64,000 bases of DNA from Rotaria socialis (taxonomy: Eukaryota; Rotifera; Eurotatoria; Philodinida; Philodinidae), in the NCBI GenBank assembly GCA_905331475.1, contig CAJNYU010004504.1, positions 1 through 64,000 on the forward strand. The letters are read 5' to 3'. A program made the position numbers and the translations under genes. Below the pieces are notes generated by a model. That model made no database searches, was not told the origin of the DNA, and was given only the letters and a program-made list of their open reading frames with translations. Every line of letters begins with the position of its first letter. Position 1 is the first letter of the stretch. Below, in pieces: positions 23,690 to 37,658 of this stretch.

Positions 23690-26600
23690 ATGTTCTTCGG
23701 ATCAAAATACGTTTACAAATACGAACATTCATCTGATGAATCAATATCTGATGATGATGAAATTGAAATAGCTCCTGTTAAGAGCAATATTAATGAACTA
23801 AGAAGTTCAGATCGGTAAATAAGAATAGCATTATCAAATGAAAAAGAATTTTTTAATACAATGTCTTTTTTATTTTAGGAAAGAGATCAATGAACGAGAA
23901 TCACCAGCTGCTCCTCCTATTCCTGCAGCGGCTGCTGCTTCTACTACTTATGGGTCTTCTACTAATGCTCAACGGAAGAAGCGTTTACGAAAAGCTGATA
24001 CAAATGTAGTTAGCGTCAAATTCGATCGATTACTTCAACCCGGTAATTAAAACACGATGTTCTTATCTTTTCATAAGAATTATCAAATATTCATTGTATT
24101 ATTTAGGCGAAATGCATGCTGGTGATCCCGTATATTGTGCTGATTGTGGTGCTATTGCTTCGCACTTAAGTAAAATTCAACATGTAGAAAATGAAGAATC
24201 AAAATGGCAATGTGAATTTTGTCCGAAGTCAAATATAGTCGATATTGAACAAACTGATTTACCTAAAAAAGAGGATTCAACATATTTAATTTCGCCAGCG
24301 CCTGTTGTCCATGGTTCAGATATGACTGGTGTCGATGACTCAATTGTTATGTTCTTAATTGATATTAGTGGCTCAATGTCATCGACCACATTAGTGCAAG
24401 GCAGACTTGATTTGCCTAATGTACGTCAACAACAACAACGTGCCGCAGCAAATTTTGATGGTGCACGTATGATGCGAGAGCGTCATCAAACCTATGTATC
24501 ACGTTTGCAAGGAGTGCAAATGGCTGTTGATGCTAATTTAGATAAACTTGTTAAAGATACACCAACGAGACGTGCTGCTTTATTAACATTCAATCATGAA
24601 ATTACTTATTATGGTTAGTTCATCGTTGTTTTTCTTAAAACTTTATTTAAATTCTGTTTGAATACATTTTAGGTGATGGTACACGAACTGAACCGTTAGT
24701 TATACGTGGTGATAAATTAAATAGTGCTGATGACTTACTGCGTGAAGCTGGACGTGAATTAGATAAGGAATTAAAGCCTGTTTCTGAAACAAAAGCAAAA
24801 CTAACTGAACGAATTTATGATCTCGAAGAGGGTGGCCAAACAGCACTTGGTCCTTCTGTGATGTTTGCACTTAATATTGCATCACAACGACAAGGATCAA
24901 AACTTGTTATTTGCACTGATGGTAATGAATTATAATGTCGAATTTGTTCTATTGTATTAAGAATTTTATTGCAGGCTTAGCAAATCGAGGTTTGGGAAGT
25001 TTGGAAACGGCACAAGATGAGAAAGCTGAAGAAGCTGCTAAAATGGAAGCTCTTACTGAAGGAAATCGATTCTATGCTGGATGTAATATTCAATCGTGTT
25101 TTTTGTTGTCTCTTAACTTAGTTGTATTTTATTTTGTTTTTAGTAACCGAACGTGCAAGAGAAAAAGGTGTTAGCATTTCGGTCATTACTATTTCAGGTA
25201 ATTGCTATTTTATCTAGTTTTAAGTAGTCATTTGTTGAATTAAACTTTGTGTAAAATATTTTGAGAGAGCATTTAACATAAAATAACAATAAATAAGAGC
25301 AGTAAATTTTCGAAGAAAGATTCTTCGATTCAAATATAAGTCTCTGCTGATTTGCATACAGGGTCGAAACTAAAAAGGAAAATCTTTTGATCTGAAGCTC
25401 ATTTATTATCTAGCCCTTAATTAAAATAAAGATTCTTTTATTTTCCGTCTAAAATTTTCTCTAATACCAGTTCTAATAAACTGCTACCTATTTGCTGTGC
25501 TCTTTTTTTTTTTTATAAATGATTATTGTTTATTCATACGTATAGGTACTGCTTGTTTACTTCCTGTCATTGGACAAATGGTATAGTAAAATATTGTGTT
25601 TTTTTAGTTTTCTCCTATTCATTTTCCTTTATGTTCGTTCATGTAGGCTGATGGTACTAGTGGCAGTGTGACAATTGTTGATTTATTAAATATTCGTGAT
25701 GAATTTGCATCAATACTTGAACAAAAAGTAATAGCATCGAATGTTGAAGCAACATTAATTGTTCATCGGGGTTTATACATACGTGATCCTGAGAATCCCG
25801 ATGGCAAACTTGAAAAAATAAAACGCAATGTGGGCAATGTAACAAAACAAACTGAAGTATCATTTGAATTTGGTATTCGAAAGAAGGAAGGTTTGTTGAT
25901 TTAATTTAAAAAAATATGTATTTGAATAATTAACTGATCTGTCTTCGTTAAGAACTGAAAGAGAAATATAACATTGATATTGATCAGTTAAAAGAATTAC
26001 CATTTCAAGTACAAGTTATTTACACGGCTGCTGACGGCAGCAAAGCATTGCGTGTATTAACACAAGTCAAAGAAGCAACAGAGAGACGAGAAATAGCTGA
26101 AGTACATGCTTATCGTGGTGTTATTGCTGAAAATCACATCCGAAGTACAGCTACATATATGATGTAAGCTCTCGTTAATGAATGTATAATATAATTTTCT
26201 TTATTAACAAATAAATTCTATTCTAGGCAAGGAGATGATGACGAGGACGAAGACGATGCAGAACGTATAAGTTCCAAATGGTCAAAACCTATAATGCAAA
26301 AACAACGTATGGCTTATATGGAAAATTTGAAACATAGAAAACGCGTCGAGCGAGTTGATGATGCTGATGGATTTAATGAAAGGTAAAACAATTTTTAAAG
26401 ACAAAAAAAATAGTTGAAAAATTTGGCGACATGCTATTTTTTTTAAATTTTTACCTTAATGATAGATACCAACTACAGTAGACTAGACACAAAGATTTCT
26501 ATCGATTGAAACAATTTTCTATCTTAGTAAATATTTGTCAAATCATCATGACGAGATTTGTATGAAAATACTTTTGAAAATTAATGCTAGCTTTTTGAAT

Positions 26601-27293
26601 TAAAGCGCAAATGTTTTACAAAAGATTTTATCTAAATGAGAAAACATTTTCAAACACAACAGTAGATACATAAAGTTTCCTAAAAACAGTAGAAATGTTT
26701 TTTTCTGTTTGATATAACTGTTTTTTTTTTCAAATATCTTCAAATTCGTTTGACAAGTTTATCTGCTAATAAATAGTTTTCGAAGTTAATCTAAAATTTT
26801 AGAATTCAATTTATTCTTTTATCTTTTTCTCTTCTTTTCCAAAATTAAATAATCTTGGCTTATTTTTGTTAGACGTTGGAAGAAAACAAGTGATCAATTA
26901 AATTCTTATGTCGTTGCATCGAAAGCAAAAAGAACTCCTATATCCAAAGCATCACCACAATCAGGTGAAAATCCGTCTCTATTAGGTCGAATATCACGTC
27001 TCATCACTGGTGGAGCTACTGGAGCATCATCAACTAGTGGGGCTGCCGCTACTGCAGCACCAGAAGGTGCTTCAAACCGAAGTTACGGTTTCGCAACAAA
27101 AAAACTTGCTCTTTATACTGATAAAAATTCCGAAGATCTTTATAAGTTCAAGAATTTATCATCAGATTATATGTGTTCAGAAACTACAAGACGCGAAGAA
27201 GAAGAAGATGATGAAGAAGATGCTGAAAGAAACACTCGTTCATCTCGAGTTGATAAAAAAAAAGATGATAAAGAGAAATCAGAATCACCTTAA
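23690..27293 (+). CDS. Sec23/Sec24-like protein: zinc finger plus vWA domain with intact MIDAS
   Basis: Eleven exons in phase: 23690-23814, 23879-24042, 24107-24613, 24673-24921, 24975-25082, 25144-25197, 25546-25580, 25647-25890, 25953-26163, 26227-26382, 26873-27293, giving 757 residues. After an acidic and Ala/Pro-rich N-terminus comes a four-Cys zinc finger (C107, C110, C132, C135), then a vWA domain starting VMFLIDISGSMSS (Asp182). GGQTALGP and VICTDG supply the other MIDAS residues. A beta-sandwich-like region follows (TSGSVTIVDLLNIRDEF), then an acidic, Lys-rich C-terminus (EEEEDDEEDAE, KKKDDKEK). This order matches the Sec23/Sec24 core, but the C-terminal gelsolin part is not evident and the metal site is complete. 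It may be closer to the proteins annotated as circularly permuted Ras-like. The substrate is unknown. AATAAA is at 27438. Confidence 0.85.
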
Positions 27294-28635
27294 ATATTCC
27301 ATATTCATTTAAAATCTAAACAGTTCTACCAATTATTTTTCTTGTAAACATGTCGAACAATATTAAAAATACTTTTTCATGATTTGTTTTTGTACTATTA
27401 AACTAATATCTTGCCATTTTATTAATATTATTTAAGAAATAAATTTTGATCCATATTCAATAAAATAAAACTTGTCATCGACAGTAATTCAAATCGTTTT
27501 TTTAAATGCAATTATGCGTGTTGAAAATTCTTGCATGAATACACACGCAATGCAATTCTTTACAAATCTTCAGTATCTACGAATGTAATTCTTTTTTTGC
27601 TATTGATGTAGTATAACTAAGATTGCTACACTATGCCAATTAGAAAGTATTTCTAAAAATATTTTCGTCGATATTTGCCTATGTTGGAGTTGATTAGAGG
27701 TTTTGAAGGACTAGTCAAGATGTTCGTTGATCGATTGGCAATTGAAAAGAAAGGAGTCTTCAATTTTCCTATATTAAAAGTTTCATTGACTAGCAGCTTT
27801 TCATCTACAGGTCAATCGAAGAATCGTGATGCATGTAAAGATTTGCAAATACTCTTACATTTCACACTATGTCTTAATCTTTAGTGGTTGTAAACAGATA
27901 AGAGACTGATTTTCTATTAGATTAAAATGTAAGACTCATAGTTAATGAAAATTTCTTTTCGATCTGCTGAAGATATTTCAATAAGTAATGCACTGAAAGA
28001 TGAGCTTTCTAACGATAAAACAAGCCGAGACTGCCTGTCACGGATAGTTTATTTTTCTTTTCGTCTTCCAAGATTAATAACTGCAATAGAAAAATATTCT
28101 TGATTTGAAAGTCTATCGTAACATTTTCTTTGCTCATCAAAGTCTAGCATCCTTGAAACTTTCCAAATTGTTATTTTTACTAGTCTTTCTCCAAAAGAAA
28201 GAAACTTTTAACATGAAAGAGGATTGCTCCATTGGGTCATGGAATTAGAATAGTGAATTATGTACATTGACTACTATTGAAAAGAATATAATTAAATTAT
28301 AAGTAAAACAGAAGTAAAATCTGTCGTCAATGAGTGATTGGATCAATACAATGTTTCTATATTAATATATAAAACCTATTTATTTATTTCTCATGTCAAG
28401 GCGTTTAATTTTAGAGACTGGTTTTTATACAAGTTCAATACTTGATTAGCACATGAGTAAACACTATCAACTACAAATGCTTCGAGTTAGGCTCTCAAAA
28501 TATAGAAAAATAAATTCTTGTGCAGCTTTTTCCTATTGCATAGATATATTTGAAATTGGTCATAAATGATTTCTTCTTGAATTCACTTGAGTCTTATCTT
28601 CATTGAATATCACTCTCATGAGTTTACATTCTAGT

Positions 28636-28652
28636 TCTATCTATCTATCTAT
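28636..28652. repeat. (CTAT)n microsatellite
   Basis: A short tetranucleotide tract, about four units. Confidence 0.8.
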
Positions 28653-31201
28653 CGACACTTCAGTAAAAACCACAATGTTTACGCATTAATGTAATAAGTA
28701 AATACTATTCATATTTATTAGAATAATGCATGATTTCCGCTGATTTCTTGGAATTACAATAATTTAATCTCATTACATCAGATGAAAAAAGTTTTTAAAA
28801 CTATTTACAATTTCAATCAACGAGAGAAAACTCTGAAATCAGTAATACAATGTGTCATTTGTGATTCTTAAGATAATGAGAGATAAATGTATCGAGTTTA
28901 TACCTTCAAATAAATAAAAATGTATCTTAATTATTCTTCATAATTACGGTATACAATCAAACAATATCCCAATAGTTTAAGTTAGTTCTAGAACTATGAC
29001 AGTGTCTAATTCTATGAACCGAATCTTTATTGAGAAGTGAACTCTTCTTTTAGATTGACAACAATTAAAGCTCATTAATTCAGATGAATTGCTCAAAAGA
29101 ACTTTTGAAATAGATCAGTTTCTATCAAAAGCACTCTTCCAACAGTTCTTAAGATCGAAACTAATATGTAACTGTCATAGGTCTAGATGTTTTCTCATCA
29201 CTGATTTTGAATCTAATTTAGATAGCGAAGAAAGTTGTCACATATGTTGTTATTTACTAGATTATGATGTTAAATCCTTTATAGGACGTGCTTTCGAGAA
29301 ATTGAACAAGGCCAATGTTTATAGATCGATAAGAAGAAAATTTTCAAATGTAATTTCATCGTTTTTTCATTATTAGCTACTATGTAACGATGCATTCCAG
29401 TGAAATCATTAGTATTTCCCATCAAAACATTCCAATTACAAAAGCAATTCTTTTTAAGGAAGCAATATATTTTTTATAGTATACGTCTTTGAATATGATA
29501 AACATATTATTTGCTTTTCTTTTCTTTATCGATAAAAATAAATTACAATCGAAGAAAAAAATTAGTTCTATCAAAAATTGCTATTAATACATGTTTTTAA
29601 ATATTTCATATCGGCATGTGTAAACACGATTAAAATCATCTATTTAATAGTGCTATATTGAATATACATAATAATGGATCAATATAATATTATTATTATA
29701 ATAAGTGTAAAAAAATGTTCGTCTAACGCATAACAAATAGATTTTAACACAATGCGACGAATAGAAAAAACATGTTGTTATTGATTAAAACCAAATTAAA
29801 TCTACTGATTTCTCGGAGAACATTTGTTAGTTGTTTCTTTTTCAAGACAAAATATCAAGTGGATTGATACTTATCGATGTTGCTTCGTCGGAAGATAGAA
29901 TAAATCGAATCGAAACTAGAAAAATTCTATGAATTCTACAATTGACTTTCTTTCTCTTTTCTATTCTTCTATACACTAGCCAACAAATCCTCGTATTAAT
30001 TGATTAAAAAAATAATCAAAACTCAATTAAATAGATAAAAAGTTCTTCTTTCAAAATACAACAACAATAACAACAACAACAAGATGATTGATTATAGAAA
30101 AATTCTTTTGAGTATATTTCGTCTTCATTTTTTTTTCATATTTGTTTATCATGAATATATTATACATATCAACATATTAGTAGCAAAAAAAAAAGAAGAT
30201 AGCATCTGTATATATTTGTGTTGGCAAAGAACAGATACATCTTTCTTTGATAAATTTCTCACAAAAATATACGATCAAAACAACAGACAAACATATGTGT
30301 ATCTTTAGAATAATTCTTTTGTTCTTATCAAGTTTTTCTATCTGTCATTCAACACCATTACAATCTAGACAGATATATACATTAACAATGGCACGTTGAC
30401 GATCTTTATATATATATCCGTATATATTTATATAAACTTGCTTTTTATTTTGACAATAGAAATGTATACATAGTGAATGATGGTGACATTTTCTAAGAAT
30501 GTCGAGCATTATTAATACGATAGTGAATAAGCAATCGTTTATCAACTGTGTAGCTCTTTTCTTTTCTTTTTTCTGTGTCTGCCTCATTTTCTGTAGAAAG
30601 AACAACGAGCACTCATCATCATTATCATTTGGTTTACGCTAAACACTGCGAGCGTTCGCGTGTTCTCGCATTGTCGTCAAAAAAAGCCGAGAAAAAAGAA
30701 CGAGACGAAGAAGACAAGGACCCTAAAGACTAACGTCGTCGCTATTGCTGTCCAAAATATGACAAGAAACGACAGCAAGTATAAAGAAAAAAAATGACAT
30801 TTTTTCTAGCATCACCGTCGTCGAAGAACAAGAACACTAGTAGTAGTAGTAGCAAGAGACTATCGTCGGTTCCGACCAAAGCATTTGCACGCTCATCAGA
30901 GAGAAAATATATATTTAGTATATAAAAAGGAAAAGGAAAAAGCAAAGAACATAAAGAAAAAAGAAACCGGAGAATACTGGTAGAAGACGAGATGTTTCTA
31001 GTACTGGTTTCCTAGTAGAGACCAAGCTTTCTGTCGATGCGAACATGAAATCTACATTTATGTTTATGAGTAGTAGTGTATCGACTCGAGTCGTTGTCGT
31101 CTAAAGGAAACGACCGTGCGCTCGGGCTGAAGAATTCCGATGAGAATTAGAACATACGCGCAAGAGAGTGCGAAAAAATTGCCCCTTACTCCTTGGTTGG
31201 C

Positions 31202-31228
<27 letters not shown>
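31202..31228. repeat. (CT)n microsatellite
   Basis: About thirteen uninterrupted CT units, upstream of the receptor gene in the CpG-richer stretch. Confidence 0.9.
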
Positions 31229-31232
<4 letters not shown>

Positions 31233-32776
31233 CTTGTCTAAAGACAGGCGTGTGTATACACATTTGACTATATGCTTGCCAATAAATTTAGATAGTGGTG
31301 TATAGTAGAACAAAATAAATAGATCGACAGAATATTTATTTCTGTATGTGAAAAAACAATATAAAACGATACTTCTTCTTGTGTCCTTCAGTTGCATCTC
31401 TACAAAAAAAGAAAAGAAAAAAGGGTGCAGAAAAAGAAAAAAGAAGAAAGAAAGGAACTTTAGAGTGTGAAAAATCAAGCGTAGAAAATGAGAAAAGTTT
31501 AAAATAAATGAGGAAAAAGAAAGCTAACGCATGATAGATATAGATATATATACATTAATCCTTCTTTTTCTATATTAATAAGAATTACAACATCAAAATG
31601 GACATCTAATCATTCACGGTAAGTTTTGATTATATTAGAAACGCACAACAATAATATATTTATAGAAAAACAAATAAATAAGAGCACAAAGATAGATAGT
31701 TCATGATTATTTCATATGCCTTTAGACATATGCATTCATATCTGTCATTGTCTTAGATTCCAATAGATCGTCAGGATTACAATTCTTTTTTTCTATTTTT
31801 ACCATAGTTTTATTATCAATATTTGCCTGTAATTTTACACACATACTCATTAAAGTCATGTTATTGATTGTATCATTTCTATCAACCGATACGTTTTTCA
31901 TATTTTATTCTTTTTCATCTAAACCACGGCCATTGATTGTTTGTGGACATGTCTTTTCAATCGACAAAATAAATCGTATTATGATGAGAATATCCTTTAC
32001 TTTTCGAGACAAACGAAGACAATCCAATCAAAGAAGAAAAAAAACTGTTATCTATCCATAACATAATTAGTCTTTTTTTACTATGCAGAAATTAGATATT
32101 CATTTATCATTAGACATACACGGATAACTCTAAAGATCAGTCCTAATGATCGATACAGCACAAAATGCAATGATTGTTTTCAGACGTAGAGCCAAGTGAA
32201 TGTCAAAAAACAAATGATCAATTATAGAGCGAGCTTACGAACGCAAGTAGACTTGCGCTCGGTTGACGGCCGACAAGGAAAAAAAAGAGAAAAGAAAAGA
32301 CGGAACAGATTTAGTCTTTGAGACAATGATGACGGCAATGACACTGAGTAGTCTCGCATTATTATATAGCTTATATAGAACAGCCCATAAGATAGAAAAT
32401 CAATATTACAACAGCAAATAAGTAAATAAATTTGTAGTCTGATTGAAAAATAAAGATTTATCTAGCGTAAATTAATGTCATAAACAAAGTTAAGCATTAA
32501 ATTATGATACATATATTTATATTTAACAACCTTTTTTTTTTATCGACATACTACAGAATAAGTAAATCATTATTTGATTTTCTATTGTTTATTTATAGTC
32601 TTCTTTTTATTTTATTTTTTATTCTGAATGTTTTATTTTTTTACTTTTTATTAATTATCTCTCGTTTTTTTTTTTTTTTTAGTCTGAAAATCTCATCATG
32701 AAATCAAAAGGCTATTAATATTTTTCATCGACTTATATTCAAGTAGAAAAAAAAACATTATATTTATAATTATAAT

Positions 32777-35700
32777 ATGTTAAATTCAAAATCCAAACAA
32801 TCATTTTGTCCTTTTATATCAATTTATTCATATTTTATCATATTTATTCTTATATTTATAATTAGTTTTTTGTTTTTATTTCATACAAAAAATTCTCATA
32901 TATCAATAAATCATCGTCTAAAAAGACAAATTCCAAATGGTAATGATAAACAACATTATATAACTATGTTACGTCGAACACTATCACATCGAACAACATC
33001 ATCTGTATTAGCTGATTGTACAATAAATATGGCACTAGATGGAATTTATAGATTGCCAGCAGAAAATTCTTTGGCATCACAAGTTATTCTTTTAATTGAA
33101 CAATCTTTGCAAAATGAGATTTTTGCATTAAGACGGACAACAAAAAAGATTCGTATGCAATTAAATCAAACAACAAATTATATCAATAGTGATACATTAG
33201 AAAAATTTCGTAAAGATTTTAGTCTGGATATACGTATATTATTAGCTAGTCATATGCATATAAAAGAGGTTGATGTGAGAATGTTACCATATGATACTAT
33301 TGGATCATATTTTATTAGATATTCGCGCATGAATGCTTCAATATCAAATATAATTGAATATGAACAAATAAGTGAAGATATTATTAAGCAAGACACTATT
33401 TTACAAACATTTACAATATCAAACGTACGTGAGACAATAGATAATGATCCACAACGTATATTAACTACAGATGGCTGGTGGCTTGGACCAGTTTTATGTT
33501 CAAAAAATAAAGATGAAACTTTTATTATGGCAAATATTTTCCCACTATCTAATCAGTAATAATACTAATTTTAATAAAGAATTCTTATAAATATCTATGC
33601 ATTCTTTTGTTTTTATTCTAGTCTCATATTTATCAGTTATTTTAACATATCTTCTGTTGATATTAATCAATGTGCAAGTAACGATGTACCCTTTGGAGGT
33701 ACAAATAAATGTCCAAATAGTATGAAGGTAAAAAAACCAAATTTCTATTTATTATCTAATTTCTTTTTCTTCTTCATTAGTGCTATCATCAATCTGGACA
33801 AGGTTTTACATTAGGCGCATATGAATGTTATTGTAAAGGTCCACATGGTAATGCAACAATAACTTTTGGTGGTCAAGACTTGGAATGGAATGAAACAAAT
33901 AATGACATGTCAACGACACCAAAAATCAATACATGTGAATGTAATCCCCATTTATGTTTAATAAAACATAATCATTTTCTACGTACAATAATCTTCATAA
34001 TTCAATCAATCTTTATTGTTTTTGTTGCTATACTTGCTGCTATTATATTTCAAAGACGTAAAATAAAAATTATTAAACATTCAATGTGGATTTTACTTGA
34101 ATTAGTTCTTCTTGGAGCAGCATTACTTTATGGATCCGTAAGAAAAAAAAATGCTTTTTTTTTTTGACAAGAATTTATTCAATTTGACTGTGTCTTTTAT
34201 TAATTCTATCTAGGTTATGGCTGATAGCTTTGGTCCGCATGGAATCGTTTGTTTAATAATGCCTTGGTATGTAAGAAAGTCTTATTATGCTACGAAAAAA
34301 AACTAGGCAACCATAGAATCTCTAATAATTCTTATTCATATACATGATTACTAATTTTCTTTCCAATTGAGATCATAGAACTCGAACAATAGACATTGAT
34401 AAGGGAAAACTTAATATTCTTAAAAAGAACGTATTCAAAGTAGTCATCAAAGTCCTATCATTAATTAAAAAATTACCGAAATACGAATCCATTAGTCTCA
34501 TATTTCGTCGATAAATAGAACACGATAAACTTTTATTGTAAATAACAAATGAGAATATATCAGTGTAAAATCTAGAATTTTTGCCTGTTTAAATTTCAAT
34601 CCGGAAGTTTACTATTGTTTCTATTATCAATATAAATGTTATGTAAAATCATTACACTCGACTTGACTTATAAAATAATGTTTGCTCGATTATTCTTAAC
34701 ACGATAGAGTTGATTCGATTCGTCAAAAATTAACATGTAATTCTCGCTAGTTTCAAGTAACTGTCCAGAAAATTTCTCGGGTGAATTCTTTTCTCCGACA
34801 AAATATTTTCGAAGAATTTCATGATTCTAGCCATATACGAGAGCAAAAGTCGATGCTCAGATCGTTCCAGATAATGGAAACGTCACAGCGCCTCAGGATA
34901 ACAATCAATTGAAGCTTCCTATCTGCAATGTAGACTAGACATGTAAACCTTTGTCAGTCAATTAATCGATTGATACTGATACTTATAAATAATGAGCAAC
35001 TAGGAAAAATATCAAAAATAAATATTATTTCTTTTTTTTCGGAATCCAATACATTTATCTGTGACTAATAAGCATAAATCAAAATTTACCGATAACTATT
35101 TATACGAAAAATTCTGAGCATCAAAAATATAGATTTAAATTGTTTGTACTTGATACTTGAACATTGGATGACTAATATAGCTATATCGACAGATTGTACT
35201 ACTGTAGATAGAAAATTTTCTAAAATCTATCGAATAGGTTAAATAATCATCTAGAATATATAATATATTGATAAGAACATTAAAGTTAATAACTGATGAA
35301 CATCTCTTATCATAGAAAAGGAGTTCATAAATCAAGCCAGACTAAATATTCTCTCAGAAACTATCAAAGTATTTGTAATCATTTTTTCATAATTAGACAT
35401 AAACTTTCGTTATAGATTCAAAAAAAAAGAACAAAAATTGTTATTTTTTTCAGGCTTCGTGAACTTGGTTTTACAATTGTTTACGGTACATTAATCTTAC
35501 GCATTTATAAGTAAATTTTAAGAATGATTATAAAAAAACAAAAAAATAATTTCTTTTTTTCTATTTTAATTAGAATGTTAGCAGAATTTCAATCGCGTAA
35601 AGCACATTGTGTACAAGTAAAAGAAAAAGATATTTTACGAATATTATTTTTTATATCTGTATCAATCACTGGCTATTTACTTGGTTGGACATTTGTTAAC

Positions 35701-36879
35701 ATCGATCACGCAAATGAAGATCTTTCTCTAGAAGAATATTTATTAGGACATGGTTTTACTTATAAAAATAAAAGTTATTTTCAAACATGTCGACCACGTT
35801 CATGGGATTATCTTGTTCAATTTGGTTTGTTAATTAAATCAGAATTTCATTGAATTTATTTATTTTTTTCTTTAGCTGAATTTATTTTTCTTTGTGTTGG
35901 AATCCGTTTTATTTATAGTACAAGAACAGCTCCATGTGAATATCATGAACGTAAATTAATTACTATTGTTATCGTTTGTGAAATGCTTTTCTCAACATTA
36001 CTTCATGTTATCAAGTAAGTTTAAAATGAAGAAAATCATTTTATAGAAAACAAATTAACTTCTATTCATCATTCTAGAGATTGTTTATGGGCATCAATTC
36101 ATCCAGATACTCTTTTTATGTTATCATTTTGTCGATGTCATTGTACAGTAACATGTATGATAATATTTATATTTTGTACAAAAGTAAATAAAAAAAAACA
36201 CTAAACATTTTATTTGCATTTTAATAAATAATTGTTACTATTATTTAATTTAGTTATGTTATATATTTCGACCTGTTCATGAAGAGTATAGTGGAAGAGA
36301 TCGATTTCGTTCGTTACCTGATGGTGTTGAAACAACAGATTTAGTTGCTAAATTACAATCGAATGGTGATATTGAATTTGGTGAATTGAATATACGAGAT
36401 ATGGATCCAGAAGAAATTCGAGTAAGAATTTATAACAAAAAAAGAAGAAAACAAAATATTTTTCATTTCCCAATGTTTTGCTTTTTTAGGCGGAATTAAA
36501 ACGTTTATATACATCGTTACATGTTTTAAAAACCAAGACAATGCGCAAAGACAATCCACATTTAACGAAACGACATGGACAAAGGCGAAAAAATCGTCGA
36601 TTTTCCATGCAAGCATTTCAACGTCATGGCGGAACAGGGACCAGTATCGTTGGTGGAACAATAAGTAACATATTAGGAAGTGGATCAGATAAACATGATC
36701 ATGATCTCACCAAAACACCTGAAGATAGCACAGGAAGTCATAATGAAACGACACATCTCGGTGGTTTGAGCGTTTATCGTACTAGTATTGATGATGCTGA
36801 TGATATTCGCGGAAGAGCATTATCAGATGTAGCGATACCACCATCAACAACAACTGTTCAACGAGTTACATTTAAATGA
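32777..36879 (+). CDS. GPR158/GPR179-like class C GPCR (metabotropic glycine receptor-like)
   Basis: Ten exons in phase: 32777-33555, 33622-33727, 33781-34137, 34214-34266, 35454-35510, 35574-35824, 35876-36014, 36078-36183, 36254-36421, 36490-36879, giving 801 residues. A hydrophobic N-terminal signal or anchor spans residues 13-35. A large extracellular region follows, ending in WWLGPVLCSKN and the Cys-rich CYHQSGQGFTLGAYECYC (about 296-313), as in GPR158. Seven-TM segments start at about residue 362, with class C features: LRELGFTIVYGTLILR after TM3 and a Cys in extracellular loop 2 (YFQTCRPRSWDYL). The tail motif DPEEIRAELKRLY...KDNPHL-KR-GQR-NRRFS is the family's hallmark. Vertebrate GPR158 binds glycine through its Cache-type ectodomain; the ligand here is unproven. 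Intron 4 is 1187 bases. AATAAA is at 37030. Confidence 0.9.
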
Positions 36880-37029
36880 AACATTTTTTTCTTTGTTGTC
36901 TGACGGTGACGGATTCCATTGGTTTTTTCTTCGTGTAGATTCCTCATATATGTGCGTCCGATAACATAATCTGTATCGTTTTTTCTCTCTCTTTGCATTT
37001 CGCATGTGTGTTCTGAAAACTAAACTCAT

Positions 37030-37035
37030 AATAAA
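37030..37035 (+). terminator. Polyadenylation signal AATAAA of the GPR158-like gene
   Basis: A canonical hexamer about 150 bases after the stop, followed by T-rich sequence. Confidence 0.55.
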
Positions 37036-37350
37036 ACACAGCAGGATCAAGAGATCCAATCAAAAATGGTTTTTTTTTGTTTTGGTTGTTAGTTTGTCTC
37101 AATATTGCTTTTTTTTCCTTTACAGGAATTTAAATAGCTAGCTATTCGTAAAAGCATCACATTGGATAAGTTGTTCTTTTCTCTTAAGGTAAAGTATCAA
37201 TGTACGAACTTTGAAATGTAATTTCTTTGTGACAAACTGCACAGATGACTTTTTTTGACTATACAACAAGCATAATTTCAAAGTGAAAGCATAGTAGCAC
37301 TTTAAAAGAAGTAAAGATGTGAATAAAAGTAAAAGAAAGATGGATAGAAA

Positions 37351-37367
37351 GAGAGAGAGAGAGAGAG
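37351..37367. repeat. (GA)n microsatellite
   Basis: About eight GA units, followed by a second short GA run near 37397. Confidence 0.85.
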
Positions 37368-37658
37368 TTGCTTTGTTGAGAACAAAAGAGCGCATAGAGA
37401 GAGAGACGAGAAAGGATATTGTGTATGTCTCGGCAAACTTGCGGTTGTGTGCTGTAAGAATAAATGTACATCGACAACAACACGCTTTCAAATATTTTAC
37501 TACCATTACCATCGACTTATTGATGTTTTCTTAGTTCGTCATCTAGAGCTTCACTTAACTTTTATTTTATTTTTATTGAGACTATAACTGCGTCTTACAT
37601 ACTGATTTCGGTGAGATGAATTAAAGAAAACATAAGTCCAACATACCACAGTTGAGAT

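Larger units (their letters stand above)
27294..32776. other. Intergenic region, vWA gene to GPR158-like receptor
   Basis: About 5.5 kb without a supportable gene. The 30600-31200 and 32220-32290 parts are visibly richer in CpG (gcgagcgttcgcg, cgtcgtcgct, gcgctcgg) than the AT-rich surroundings and may be promoter or 5' UTR sequence of the receptor gene. A hairpin, CGCAAGT-AG-ACTTGCG, sits at about 32237-32252. The open frames (29089-29376, 31101-31478 minus and others) have no support. Confidence 0.45.
36880..37658. other. Intergenic region, receptor to coiled-coil gene
   Basis: Receptor 3' UTR with AATAAA at 37030-37035, a (GA)n tract at 37351-37367, and then presumably the promoter of the next gene. 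The opposing open frames over the GA tract are composition artefacts. Confidence 0.55.

Noticed and set aside
31101-31478. 125-codon minus-strand frame
   Set aside because: Built on the (CT)n tract and poly-F/L noise; no coding features.
36353-36661. 102-codon minus-strand frame
   Set aside because: A shadow of exons 9 and 10 of the GPR158-like gene.
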